Assembly: GCA_038087015.1 (NCBI GenBank)
Contig: JASBNA010000087.1
Coordinates: forward strand, 1-64,000
Direction: 5' to 3'
Length of the DNA stretch: 64,000 nt
Source: Cerrena zonata
Taxonomy: Eukaryota; Basidiomycota; Agaricomycetes; Polyporales; Cerrenaceae
Made by a program: the position numbers and the translations under genes. The notes below the pieces were generated by a model, which worked only from the letters and a program-made list of their open reading frames with translations, was not told where the DNA came from and did not search any database. Below, in pieces: positions 1-10,657 of this stretch. Each line of letters opens with the position of its first letter. The stretch's first letter is position 1.

Positions 1-1997
1 ATCGATGCAAAGCATTCCTTTACATGACCATGAACGTGAAATAGCCCGATACCTCGTTTGAATTCAACACCATCCGGTAGTCGTAGCTCGTCAGGCATAC
101 CAAGCAATCGTTTAAGGAAGTTGACCCAAAACTGACACATGATGTCGTAGAGAAGGAAGACCAGGAGGGACTGCCGGATATAAAGAATTGCTTGAATAAA
201 TGCGTAATCCATATAACGTTGCCTTTGAAGATATTAGTAATGTTGAAATCAAGTGTGGTATATCCTTACCCTTCGCCTTTGCGGAAGTTTACTACAGAGT
301 GTGGGTAAAAGCACAACCGGACGTCCGCAAGCAATTGCACCAATCCCTGTCACATCTAGATGTGCATGGGATTGATTTTGTTGAGTTACAGCACGATGTT
401 CATGACAGGATGGCTCCTGTGATGCATACTACATTCAGATTAGTAGGATATCAACTGTTACTCCTCTTACCAGGGTAACCGGATCAGAGGTTGAAGACAG
501 ACTCTCTCAAAGGGAGCTCGAGTCACCATATACCCATGTCCATCACTGAGTGCTACATCGTCCGAGTCATTTTCATCTTCAAATGGTCTTGCTTGAAGTT
601 TCCGTCTGCTAGTAGCGTCCGCATATATTTCTTCCTGTGGGACTGTTCAATATCAGTCCGGATAGCATTCACCGGACACATACCGATCCGGATCACTCTT
701 CCAGTCGTCCGGAAGGTTAACACCCGGTTGCGGACAAGCCGGACAGAACAGAGCTAGGCCTCCGGCAGGTATGGCATCCGGCGGGCTGTATGCATACCCA
801 GCTCTTTGTCTCGCTTTCAAGTTTCTCCATTCTCGCGAAATGAGTAGGAGCTCCCGATATCGATTTGGAACCATAGTCGGAAATGCATTTGCTGTGAGAC
901 GAGTCAGTTTGTCGTAATGTTTTGCTGCGGATGCTTTAGTTTCTAGGTTCTCGAGATCATAGTCATCCAATGCTTCAAATGTGAACACGGTTCGTGTCTT
1001 CTTTCGTGATGCCGGATAGAGTCCCATGTACAACATCTGGTCGAAGATAGGTATATCCTTCCCTAACACGCAACGGCATGGCCGTATTCGAAGTTCATGT
1101 ACTCCTGAGGCGTGTACAGATGTAATCAACGGACAATGATGCGAATCATATCCTCGATCCGGCTTCTTTGTGCGCAGTGGAATACCTCCGGTTGTGGGAT
1201 CCCTCCATGAGTCCTCATCGTCACTGTCGATATCAAAAAATGAATCAACGTTCCTGGAAGGATGTCCAGGATCGTCCGGAGGAATATTGGGCGTAGATGT
1301 AGGATCAACATCCATGGAGTCGGATTCACCTTCAGGAGCTAATCTGGATGCTGAAGTTGGATAATGATATGCCGGACAGAGCTCCCCACAGTGCCCCAAG
1401 TTCAACGTCAATCCTGCCTTGGAAAGCGATGATCAATGGAATGATTTTCCATCCCACCGAGACACCATATGAAAAGGAAGATTCTGGTGCGACTGTCGAA
1501 TACACTGACTGCAGTAGACCGGATCCCCAAAGCAGGAATGACATCTCCATTGCATTGGGTTTGTTTCTTTCACCGACTTACACATTCCGCAAATCTGATT
1601 AAGTGGAGGTGCATCGCGCTCAGTGATTATTTTTAAGATGTGGTCACGCCACTGTAGAAACTCCCGGAGTAGATCATTTTGGTTCTGCAAAACAAGTTGC
1701 ATAATGGCTAACATGTACAATATAGCCAAATCTTACATTGCTCCTAACAGGGAGTCGTCCAAGATCATGATGAACTGACTCCTGCATGTCATCATCAAAG
1801 CCCCCCGCCCAATGACTGTCTAGGTTGGGGAAAGATGTTGATTGAACGTAATGTTGTGTGGCTTCCTGCTCGGGTCGACCCAGTGGAATTTGACGCAGTT
1901 TTCGACGTTTGTGATGAGAACGTAATGAGGATTCTTCATAGATGTTATTGAGAGCATCCGCTGCATGCTGCTCCTTCTTGCGTCGTCCACCAGCCAT
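1..1997 (-). pseudogene. KDZ transposase with CxC2 cysteine cluster, decayed, 3' end beyond window
   Basis: The reading starts at an ATG at 1997 (MAGGRRKKEQ). It runs through a zinc cluster (CGMC...CHSC...CSQC, then H and C in LGHCGELC) and the block FCPACPQPGVN, both diagnostic of CxC2-type KDZ transposases. Next come the DGNF motif near 600, a CHEHRAV block near 395 and LLYDIMCQFW near 90, the second catalytic Asp region of the RNase H-like core. The last part lies left of base 1. Three lesions are visible. An in-frame TGA at 1433-1435 separates WDGKSFH from SSLSKAGL. A frame change near 565 lies between DGNF...HLKMK and DDVALSDGHGYMV. Another near 325 lies between GIGAIAC and CFYPHSVVNF. 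The in-frame stop could be CGA to TGA. The TET/JBP gene lies 73 bp upstream on the same strand. The family call is firm; loss of function is a strong inference. Confidence 0.9.
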
Positions 1998-2069
1998 ATT
2001 AAAAATTTGAAACAAAGATATAATCCAGAAAATGGAAAAAGTCAATTGGGGACTGGAATAAAGAGGTCT

Positions 2070-3400
2070 TTACACTACAAAGTTCATGTTGGTTGGCATA
2101 TGTCTGCGAAGGTTATGTCTTTGCGGCCCGATGTAATTACTGTATTCCTGCTGAGTCATCCATGACGCAGATTGAATACCTAGCTCCTTCTGAATGTTTT
2201 TCCTCATGTACAGCGCCAAAGTGACCCGAGGTGAAACCCGTCGGACTCCATGCCAAAGAGCTCTCCCGCCAAAGATGCAAATCGTACCGGGAGGATTATT
2301 TACCCGAATACCCAAGTTGGCTAGATATAGCGGTGCATGCTTGTACGGTCCGAAAGATAATAGAAAGTCAAACCATTTCCATGACTCATGCAGGTCTCGA
2401 TGGAAAGGAGACTCCCGGTTGGTGATAACAGATATGGCAGTGAACACCGTAGGCCATCTACCTAGTGCCTCCGCACAGTTGCCGGATGTGATCATACTGT
2501 CCTTCATCTCTTTTGCCATCTCATACTGCTGGGGATGAGTGATGGCTAGAATACCGGACACAACAGCGAATGGATCGCGAGCGACAGAGACAAATTTGTG
2601 CCCTTCTGACCGTTGCAAAAAAGGTGTGGTGTAGGGCGGGCTCTGCAAATATCATATATCAACGCCACCAATATCCGGGAGAAAGGTGCAAACATTACCT
2701 TGTGACCAGCCATGTACCATGCTGCAGACAGATTTGCCAAACCGGTTGAGATGTAGTCGTTGTCAGGGTCAAAGTACGCAGAATCTGTTCGCCATGAGCC
2801 CCTTTCTCCATTTCCATGAAATTTCTTGGTGAACGAAGGCTCAAGAATGCACACCGCTTGATAAAGCTTATCCTGTCGGTAAATGATTAGACTTCTCGAC
2901 CAATGGCATACTGACCCACGAACCTGGTAATGGGGTGGGATGATTGATGGAAGAATCCACGTTATAATTCTGCCGGATGGATCAGCGAATACACGTGGCT
3001 CATCCACGTGGGCGGTAGGGGAATACTGGGGAGGCCATCGTCTAAGAATCTCTTCCTCCCGTTGAATGTTCCCTCCGCAACCCAGAGAACTACGTTTGCA
3101 ATCCCTGCAATACTCAGCAAAGTCCCATGAAATGTACTCTGACAGGAAATGGCTCAATTAAACAATTTATGAAAGGGAGATATACGCACTGATGTTGGTA
3201 AATGCAATGATAAGCATTCTAACCGCATTTGTACATACATCAAGCAACTCTCGGCTCCATCCGGATGGACAGTCTGGTGCCTGAGGTGGGCTAGGGTGCA
3301 AGGTGCTTACGGCAAGCTGGTACTTGAACAGTTTCTGCATGAATGCAGCCACATCGGATGAGTGTTGATCTCCGTTGATGTCGGGAATGTAAGTTGACAT
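2070..3400 (-). CDS. TET/JBP-family 2-oxoglutarate/Fe(II) dioxygenase (KDZ-linked)
   Basis: About 370 residues in four exons: roughly 3400-3188, 3137-2928, 2880-2700 and 2646-2070. The double-stranded beta-helix motifs of fungal TET/JBP proteins are present. They are FADPSGRIITWILP in the N-terminal half, the HxD iron motif in SPFHRDLHESW, the distal His in RALWHGV, and the 2-oxoglutarate Arg in SPRVTLALYMR. TET/JBP enzymes oxidise 5-methylcytosine (or thymine in JBP) in DNA, and fungal members are known to be commonly linked to KDZ transposons. All key residues are present and no frame lesion was found, unlike the adjacent transposase. An in-frame ATG 13 codons upstream (3439) is an alternative start; MSTYIPDIN at 3400 is preferred without strong reason. 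Function as a DNA-base oxidase is inferred from family. Confidence 0.88.
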
Positions 3401-3654
3401 TCTGAGTATGAGGAAGGGTGACGTCAGAGAAGCAGACATCGCTTATATTACATATAGTCTCTTTGTTGCCGCTTATTTGGATTTGATAGTTGTCCAATCC
3501 GGAGCCTCAAATGAACGATCCAGAATCTCAGATCTCAGATCCGATTGTAAAGAGATCCGGATGTCTCAGATCTAACACAGCCACAGCCGCATGGATTCAA
3601 TCGTGGTTGAACGTTGCACCCGGAATGATGTTATGTCCATATATTGGACCTTGA
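3401..3654. promoter_or_regulatory. Divergent promoter between TET/JBP gene and gene X
   Basis: About 250 bp separate the two start codons, so this must hold both promoters. It contains several CTCAGATC repeats around 3523-3570 and ATCCGG-type motifs at about 3508 and 3556, the second as the palindrome ATCCGGAT. No clear TATA box was found. Shared control of the two genes is inferred. Confidence 0.5.
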
Positions 3655-6600
3655 ATGACTTCAACTTCAACTTCAACATTCTCAGAAATGGCGAAGACTA
3701 AGCAGGCTACATACAACTTCAGTCCAGCACAATGTGTACACCTTGAGACACTTCTACCTCAATACGTTGACTACTTGAAAGATGATGATGCCGATGGATG
3801 TGATCAAACAATTGCGGAAGCAGCAGCTATCATCTGCACTGAAGCAGGGATCAAAGACGAAGCGAAGAAGGAATCCGTAACTACAGTAAGGATTTTCGAT
3901 GCAATATTCATGTCCCCTCTTACATTGCTAACCAGAGTCTGTTCAGAGTGTTCGTCAGTGGCTTACGATCAAGGCAAGCAATGAGAAGAAGTCCCGAGTG
4001 GTGAAACCGTTTGAGGTCACCGGGAAACAATCATTCCATACTGCCCAGTGGGAATCGACAATCAAACCAGAGGTCCTGAAACTGAAGAAGTTTCAGTGTC
4101 CTCATCCGAACAAGCACTCCGACTGGTTGAAGGAAATTATGATAACTCGGGACGCTCTATGGTCTGGGTTAACGGATGTCCAACGTAAGGTGTATGAAGT
4201 TCAAGCACTAGAGTTCAACGAGGGCACAGTCGCCAAGGAGATTAAAGCGTTGTAAGTGACTCGTACTAAGTATCCGTGATGAGTAACCTGAGCATTACTC
4301 ACCATTATGACAGATATGGCGATAAACACTTCGAGGAAGAGTTGCAAAAGGTGCTGAATAGATTTGGTGATCTGTTCGATGCACGAATTATTGCGGTAAC
4401 CGTTCGCCCGGGTACAGAAGGAGTCATGTCTTCTATGTATGAGTTTTAATTGCCTTGACCTCAACCGGATGAGACTGATAAGTTGCTTGCTAAAATAGAT
4501 TGGAGTCAAAGGGGACGTCAAAGTTTTTGAAAACCTTGCCTGAGTCGAAGAGATATCAGTGGAAACCTGCAGAGTACGTGGCAAAGATGCAGGAGGAGTT
4601 GGGAGTGGCCGAAGGTAATGATTCAGATGATCCAACTCTCCGGATGAAGTACGATGGTAATAGAAGGCCGATACTTCCAAGAGGACCATATGACAGACAA
4701 ACCGAGACCCTCCGGACGCTCTTAGCTGATCTTGTGAGGGAGAATTATAGTAAGTGTTTCCTTAATGACTTCGATAGGTTATTGACGTACCCTGATATTA
4801 GACAGGGTGATGGGTTATCCAAAGACTGTCGTGGGACCTCCATGGACTAGGATGACGGGTCATTGGTCTCAGTATATTGACCCAAAATTCTTTCCTTCTC
4901 AATCATCACTTCCGGATGATTTTGATTTGGAGACATTGGTTTTGCAGAGGCCCCAAAAGATGCCAATTGCATTCATTTTGCAATGGGCAGACCATGTGGT
5001 CGAGAGACAGGACAAGAAGGACAGGGGCGAACTAGAGGAGGGGGAAGAAGTCTTTAGTTGGAAGGTGTACTGGTCGCTGAAAAAAGGTAAATGGGTTCCG
5101 GAGGGAACACCAAACCAAGCGGATGAGGATCACAAGAAACGTCGACGTAAAAGAAAGCGTGCTGAACGACAGGAGGTACAAGAGGAGGAGGAGGAGGTGG
5201 AAGACGAGATCACGAATGGATTGGCTCAGCTGGATTCACCCGTGGATTTTGGTCCGGCTGATAACGATGAGGAACCGGATGTGCTACACTCGAAAGCGGA
5301 TGCCTCTGGATCACATGGGAAGGGAAAGGAAACCATCCGTCCAGGCTCACCTGCTTCTGTCGGCGATATCTGGTCAGATAGGGTCACATTCCTTCGCCAG
5401 CTGTGTGATGACATGAACTATCGCAAGCTTGTGAACTGGCTGGACACCTTCCAGGTATTTCAGCTTAGCGTTATCCTGGAAAGAGATGTAGCTAATCAAT
5501 CACTTTTTATCGTAGACTGATACACAGCTTCGTGATGAGACAATACCACGGGCTTTCCCAGTCCTTGGGCCTATTGGATGGGAGAACCCATTCCCATACC
5601 TTCCTCCATCCGTCCACACAGCCGTGAATGGTAGTACGATGATGGAGTCTCTCCTGCGTCTCTGGGAGACTCATAATCAGACACTATGGGGTGTGGATGG
5701 ATCGGTCGAGGAGCTCCTCTTGATTTCTGGTCAGCTCATCCGAGACATCCGGACAGCTCAATTTGCTCAACGGGATGCTGAGGAGCCATGGCCTGCACAT
5801 CTTCCCTACTATCTCTCTCACACCAACTTCTCAATAGAAACAGAGAACCGAATTTCCTCTGTCTGCCTGACCATCTGGAATACTATATGTTACACTGCAC
5901 AAATGGAGCTGTTCGGTGCAATGCATCTTGGAGCGGACCTACTTGGACCATCCGGACAGACTCCATCCGGTTCTAATGCTAGAGCAATATTGGGCATTGA
6001 TGAGATACAACCACCACTCGGTGGTCCGGTGCCTAATGCTTCCATGGTTGCACCTACAAATGCTGCCCCCTCAGCACCAGTCTCTGCTGTACGACCGATT
6101 TTTCCTCCATCATCTCATCCTACCAGTAATCCATCAGCAATCTCATCTGTTCATACATCCAATCCTGCCCTAGAAATTCCTGATCAGGTTCAAAAGAAAG
6201 GAAAATCCATCAAACCTCGTCAACCGCCAAGGAAGAAGTCGAAGAAGACTGATGCAGGTACTTCCACTATCCAGGATCCGGGTACCTTAGGTGAGTGACA
6301 GTGTACCATCATCCGGATACCTCATTAACAAACTACCACTCTCCGAATAGGTGCATCTGAGCATCCGACACCCAGACCGAATGCATCCGGACAAGACACA
6401 CCCGGCCAGCAGCCATCTGGACACCCGGCGGTAGGGGCATCCCAGCGTATTGGGTCCGGACAGAATGCATCCGGACATACCGCATCCGAACCTACAGCTG
6501 AGGCGGCTCTAGCCGGACAGCATCTGTCTACTCAGTCCGGACACAATGTATACGGACCTGCCGCATCCGGACAGGCTAGCTCACAGCACCCGTCAGCGAC

Positions 6601-6766
6601 GAGCACAGATGCTCCGGATGACTCTCATGCACGGACACTTAGAGCAAAGCAGAAAATGATCTGGAGGAAGGATGGCTCAAGGGTTCCTGAAGATCAGGCT
6701 AGTGAATCCAGCAATAAAGGTACTAAGAGGACCACTAAACCAAAAGCCAAGAAATCTGCTAAGTGA
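3655..6766 (+). CDS. Gene X: large unrecognised protein carried by the KDZ element
   Basis: Spliced multi-exon gene of roughly 900 residues. The start is the ATG at 3655 (MTSTSTSTF), with an in-frame alternative at 3688 (MAKTKQATYN). Introns with GT..AG ends fall at about 3889-3937, 4253-4313, 4438-4499, 4750-4805, 5454-5516 and 6292-6350. The middle carries blocks such as RFGDLFDARIIAVTVRPG and SKFLKTLPESKRYQW that I recall from hypothetical proteins of mushroom genomes but cannot name. Residues around 5140-5180 are very basic (KKRRRKRKRAERQ) followed by a Glu run, probably a nuclear signal. The tail (6350-6766) is low-complexity, with repeated ASGQ/ASGH units and a Lys-rich end. No catalytic motif was recognised. 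It faces away from TET/JBP and converges on gene Y with a 186-bp gap. Confidence 0.7.
6355..6605 (+). repeat. Degenerate repeats of GCATCCGGACA-like units inside gene X
   Basis: Irregular units containing ATCCGGAC or GTCCGGAC occur about every 20-40 bp (6386, 6450, 6470, 6536, 6555) and encode Ser-Gly-Gln/His repeats. This is the densest spot of the element-wide CCGGAT motif. Confidence 0.7.
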
Positions 6767-6952
6767 TTTCTTCCCCTATTCTTCTGACACAATTCAACTT
6801 GTAACTATTTAATGTACTGCTCTTATGCACCTCAACTGTGCCAAATGATGTTATTTAAATTTATGCTTTCAGTTTCCTTATTTCAACCAAGAAAAAGTGT
6901 TTGATTCTACTCAAGAACTACATTGTATACTAGAAATTGTCCGTACTATAAT

Positions 6953-9900
6953 CTACAGCTCTTCCATAGGCTCCCAGGGGGCATGCTCCATATGGTCATG
7001 CTCGCTGATTTCACCTTCCTGCAGCTCACTTTGCTCGATTTCGTCCTCCTCCATCTCTGCATCTGCATCCGCGTCTGAGTCAGAATCCGTCTCCCCAGAT
7101 CCATCACTCGTTCCTACCTCATTTCCATCCATGTCCACGTCGTTGTCCCGTGACGATGCTAATGCAGCATCCGGATTGGCTTGATCCGTCTTGATCCCAT
7201 CCGAGGCGGACTCATCCGTTCCATCCTCATCCGGATCATCCAAGCCACCGGCGGATGGTGTCAGGCTGACTGCAGTCGGCGTGCGTTCGTGTTTTTCTGC
7301 TTCTTAGTATCAGTATACAATTGATATAACTAGACTTATATGAACATACCTGGATCTGCGGATTCCTTCTCCTCTTCTGAGTTAGGCCCAAGCATCCGGC
7401 TCTCATCGTCATCCGTGTCTCCGGGTGGTGCAATCTCACCTGGTAGCTCCAGTTCCTCTTTTGTTTCGCTCTGGCCATCCCCATCATCATCTGTATCATC
7501 AGTCTCGTCGTTATTAGTGACCAATGGTAGGGTGGTCGCCAGACTGGGAGATAAACGGGCATCCAGCTTTTCGTCCAAATAGTCCTTGATGTCTTGAATG
7601 GACCGATTTATCTTGTCATCGATGTGGGCTTCGACATTCTGCAAGAACGTCGAGAGCTTCTTGTCCACAATATCTGTGACGCCCTCAGACATCTCTACAA
7701 ATGCAGATTTCGCCACCGTTCCACCCGCTTGAAGCCATTTGTCAGCAAGTGTGCCGATCGCTGTCTCAGTGAAGCTGTATAAACTGGCCTGAATCTGGCC
7801 ATTTATCAGGCCACGTTCATTAGCAAGTGCCCCTGTGACACCCTCCAGGATCTCCTCCCGTACTGCAACCAATGCCGTGGATAGTGTTTCCATTGTGACA
7901 GAGGTATTGTCACTTTGGAGGGCTTCCGCATGTCCGATCGTGGCTCCTGATGGTCCGGGAACTGGGATGCTGTTAGTTTCATTGGGAACCCCTGTCAGGA
8001 AGATTTCGTTCCCTTCGACTTCCATATCACCTATGGCTTTCATCGTCACTTAAAGCAATTCAGTTTCTAACCTGAGTCTATAAAACATGATTTACATACC
8101 TTCATCATCTTCCGTATGACTTGGTACCCTTTTCATAATCCTGGGAGGACGTTTGCCAATGTAGGCCCGTTTCATGCCGGATGTAGCCTGCTTAGCGACT
8201 TCCGGCTTCTGAGCTTTGATCGACTTGCCTCGGATCGCTCGTGGAACCTCCCGCTGTTTTGAGGAGGTCTTCTTCGGTTTTTTCGAATTAGACCTAGACT
8301 GTGAAGGTCCTTGTGTAGCCGTTCGGGTTGTGGAGGCAGCTCGTGACGAGGCTTTACCCTTGGAAGTTGATGGCATGGTAAGAGGCACGGATGTTGAGCG
8401 ACCATCCGCTGCTGCCTGTGAATGCGATGGGGGCTTCCCGGATGCCCTTGATGACGCTCGAGTTTGTGGTCTTGACTGTGGTTTTGCTTTGTCGGTTGTG
8501 TTTTGTCCACGGGACCGCAACTGTCCTCTTTCTGGTATATCCTTGCTCGTTTGAGTGGTAGTGTCCCATGGTCGCTTCAAGGTGCCACTTTCAGCTCTAG
8601 CAAGAATACTCTCGAAGCGGGCCTGAGCATCTTTAGGAATCATTGGCCACTTAGGGGATTCGGCCCTCTTCGCTTCAAGATCTTTGTATAGTTCTTGTGG
8701 CAGCGCATAGTAAACCGGTGCTTTCAACGCCTTCTTCTCAGCAGCTAACTCACTAACTTGTTTGCTAGTGAGAGGTTTCAGCATGGATAATGGCTTCTTT
8801 GATGGGAAAGGGGGTATCGTAACGCCAGTGTAGTCAGCCGAAAGGTGTTGAGGTCCCTCCTCCGTATCTAATGCCAGGACGTTGAGTACGTGGAATACCA
8901 ATGTGATATACCACGGCCAGTGTGATGGACCTTTCATGTTCTTGAGTTCGCCCTTAGCAGAGTACTCAGCCTTCGGAGCCAGCGAGCATCCGTTGGACCC
9001 CACTTTGCATCTCCAGCAACCGTGGAAGTGCCTGAGGACCACAAAGCAATCGTGTCCTCCCTGAGCACATGCTTTGCATGGTATGGGCTATGGGAGATCT
9101 TGTCATCTACCAGGCTATGAAAAGGGTTTAATTGTAAACATACCGAAAGTTGCTCCTTCAGAGCTGCCTCGAACACAACGTCTTGGTTTGCAAACTGGGA
9201 AATATTGCCTGGTAAATTTATGTCGTCAGTATTAATCCAACGTTACATATTGCAATACGTACTAGCGTCTTGAAGCTCAACAGAAGCTTCAGGAAGAGAT
9301 ATCTTTTCACGACCTTTCCCTTTCTTATCCAGAGGAGGTTCCACCTCACGACCTTTTCCTTTCCTATCCGGAGGGGGTACCACCTCACGACCTTTCCCTT
9401 TCTTATCCGGAGTTGGTTGTGGTAAAGCGGGAGGTGGCGATGACTCATCAGCCTCATCTGCCATCTCAACATCCTCTGGCTCCGGCTCATAGCGTGGACG
9501 TTTAGCTTTAGGTTTTGTACGATGACTAGGACCGGGAGATTGTGCAGCAGTAGCCGCGGATTTTGAGAAGGAACCGGAAGGTCCGCTTTTGGTGTTGGTT
9601 CTGGATACTAGACCCGCATCGTGCTCGGAGTCCGTAGAGGCTCGTGCCCTTTTAGCCTCTATATTTTGAGATGTTAGCATTTGGAACATGCAGTACTAAG
9701 TAGGCACATACTACTGGAAGGAGCTGCTGTCAGTGGCTCATACTGGACCTTGAACAGAGTGGAGAACAGAGGAAAACGAGGGTGTGTGGTGAATATGTGG
9801 GACTCCAGACATAACACCAGGGGAGGATCATTTCTGGTTGCACGAGCGGCGTTCAAATCCATGACTATGGGGAGTCTGAGCCTCATTGTGTATTCCAGAA

Positions 9901-10423
9901 AGAAGATTACTTACTCAGCTTACACCAGAATGGCTGCACATCCATTGGGTTCGGCCATTCCAGATCATCACAGAATGTAGGTCGATTGTCGTAGAAGTTG
10001 AAGTATGGCTGGGTCAGGTAGAACGCCTGGAGGAAGTCTTCTTTCTTCCAACATCCAGATACGTCCCTATTTGGAGGCACCCGGAGATGTGCAAAACTAG
10101 ACAGGATGTAAGGGACCCCTTCGGTCAAGCCGGACAGTCCATCTCGAATGCGAACCCATACGGATTTCTACAAACCACATCTCATGTTGATAAAACAAGG
10201 TAAGTACAAGATTTGATATACGTACCACATGTTCGTAGACCCCATTGAAATAATACATGCTTTCCTTTTTCTCCATGTTGTCCGGCGCAACAAGCACCGC
10301 TTCACGGACCATAAAAGCCAAGACCCAAAGCGATACCTGTTGCTCAGATCGAGGAGCTCGGCCGGTCCAGGTAGCACCTTGTGTCAGGGGTGCATTCATA
10401 TTGGTCTTCATGGTGTAAGACAT
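6953..10423 (-). CDS. Gene Y: Zn2Cys6-like putative DNA-binding protein with acidic tail
   Basis: Eight or so exons give about 1,050 residues. Exon 1 is 10423-10226, exon 2 starts at 10167, and the gene ends with GEISEHDHMEHAPWEPMEEL at 6953. Order of parts: an N-terminal region of unknown fold; a Pro/Lys-rich linker with KKGKGRE repeats (9290-9400); the cysteine cluster CKACAQGGHDC...CWRCKVGSNGC (8986-9078); a long basic Ser/Arg/Lys region (8100-8600); a helix-rich segment (7580-8040); and a strongly acidic end (DSDSDADADAEMEEDE). The cluster spacing C-x2-C-x6-C-x9-C-x2-C-x6-C matches the fungal Zn2Cys6 binuclear cluster, whose known members bind CGG/CCG triplets. The basic-then-acidic layout resembles a transcription factor. 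The start is uncertain: the frame is open upstream to about 10507, but the first ATG is at 10423. Regulatory role is inferred. Confidence 0.72.
8986..9078 (-). other. Zn2Cys6-spaced cysteine cluster in gene Y
   Basis: Six cysteines with spacing 2-6-9-2-6 lie in one exon, just downstream of the most plausible splice acceptor (CCCATAG at about 9085). The spacing equals that of Gal4-type clusters, but the usual basic residues between Cys2 and Cys3 are replaced by AQGGHD, so DNA binding is not assured. Confidence 0.65.
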
Positions 10424-10657
10424 TCCAGTGTAGAAAGTAAAGCCGAAAATGAGTTTAGCAGCAGTGGTGGTAAGTGGACAACACTTGAAATTGTGATCGA
10501 TCACCACACGGACTGCTCATAAGTCACGTGTTCTGTCATGTGATCTCGGATGGTTCCAAATCTTATCAATTAATCAGTCTTTTAATCATCCCCTTCCGAT
10601 TGGTCGATTGCGCACCGGCATTACTCTTTCATAAACCTCCATCTGTATACATTCAGT
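10424..10657. promoter_or_regulatory. Divergent promoter between genes Y and Z
   Basis: This 234-bp gap lies between opposite start codons. It holds CACGTG and CATGTG E-box-like sites (about 10524-10541), an inverted CCAAT box (CCGATTGGTC near 10596) and AT-rich stretches. Assignment rests on position and these motifs only. Confidence 0.45.

Noticed and set aside
200..478. 92-codon plus-strand frame
   Set aside because: Antisense of the KDZ transposase exons, which show clear family motifs.
8216..8554. 112-codon plus-strand frame
   Set aside because: Antisense shadow of the basic region of gene Y.
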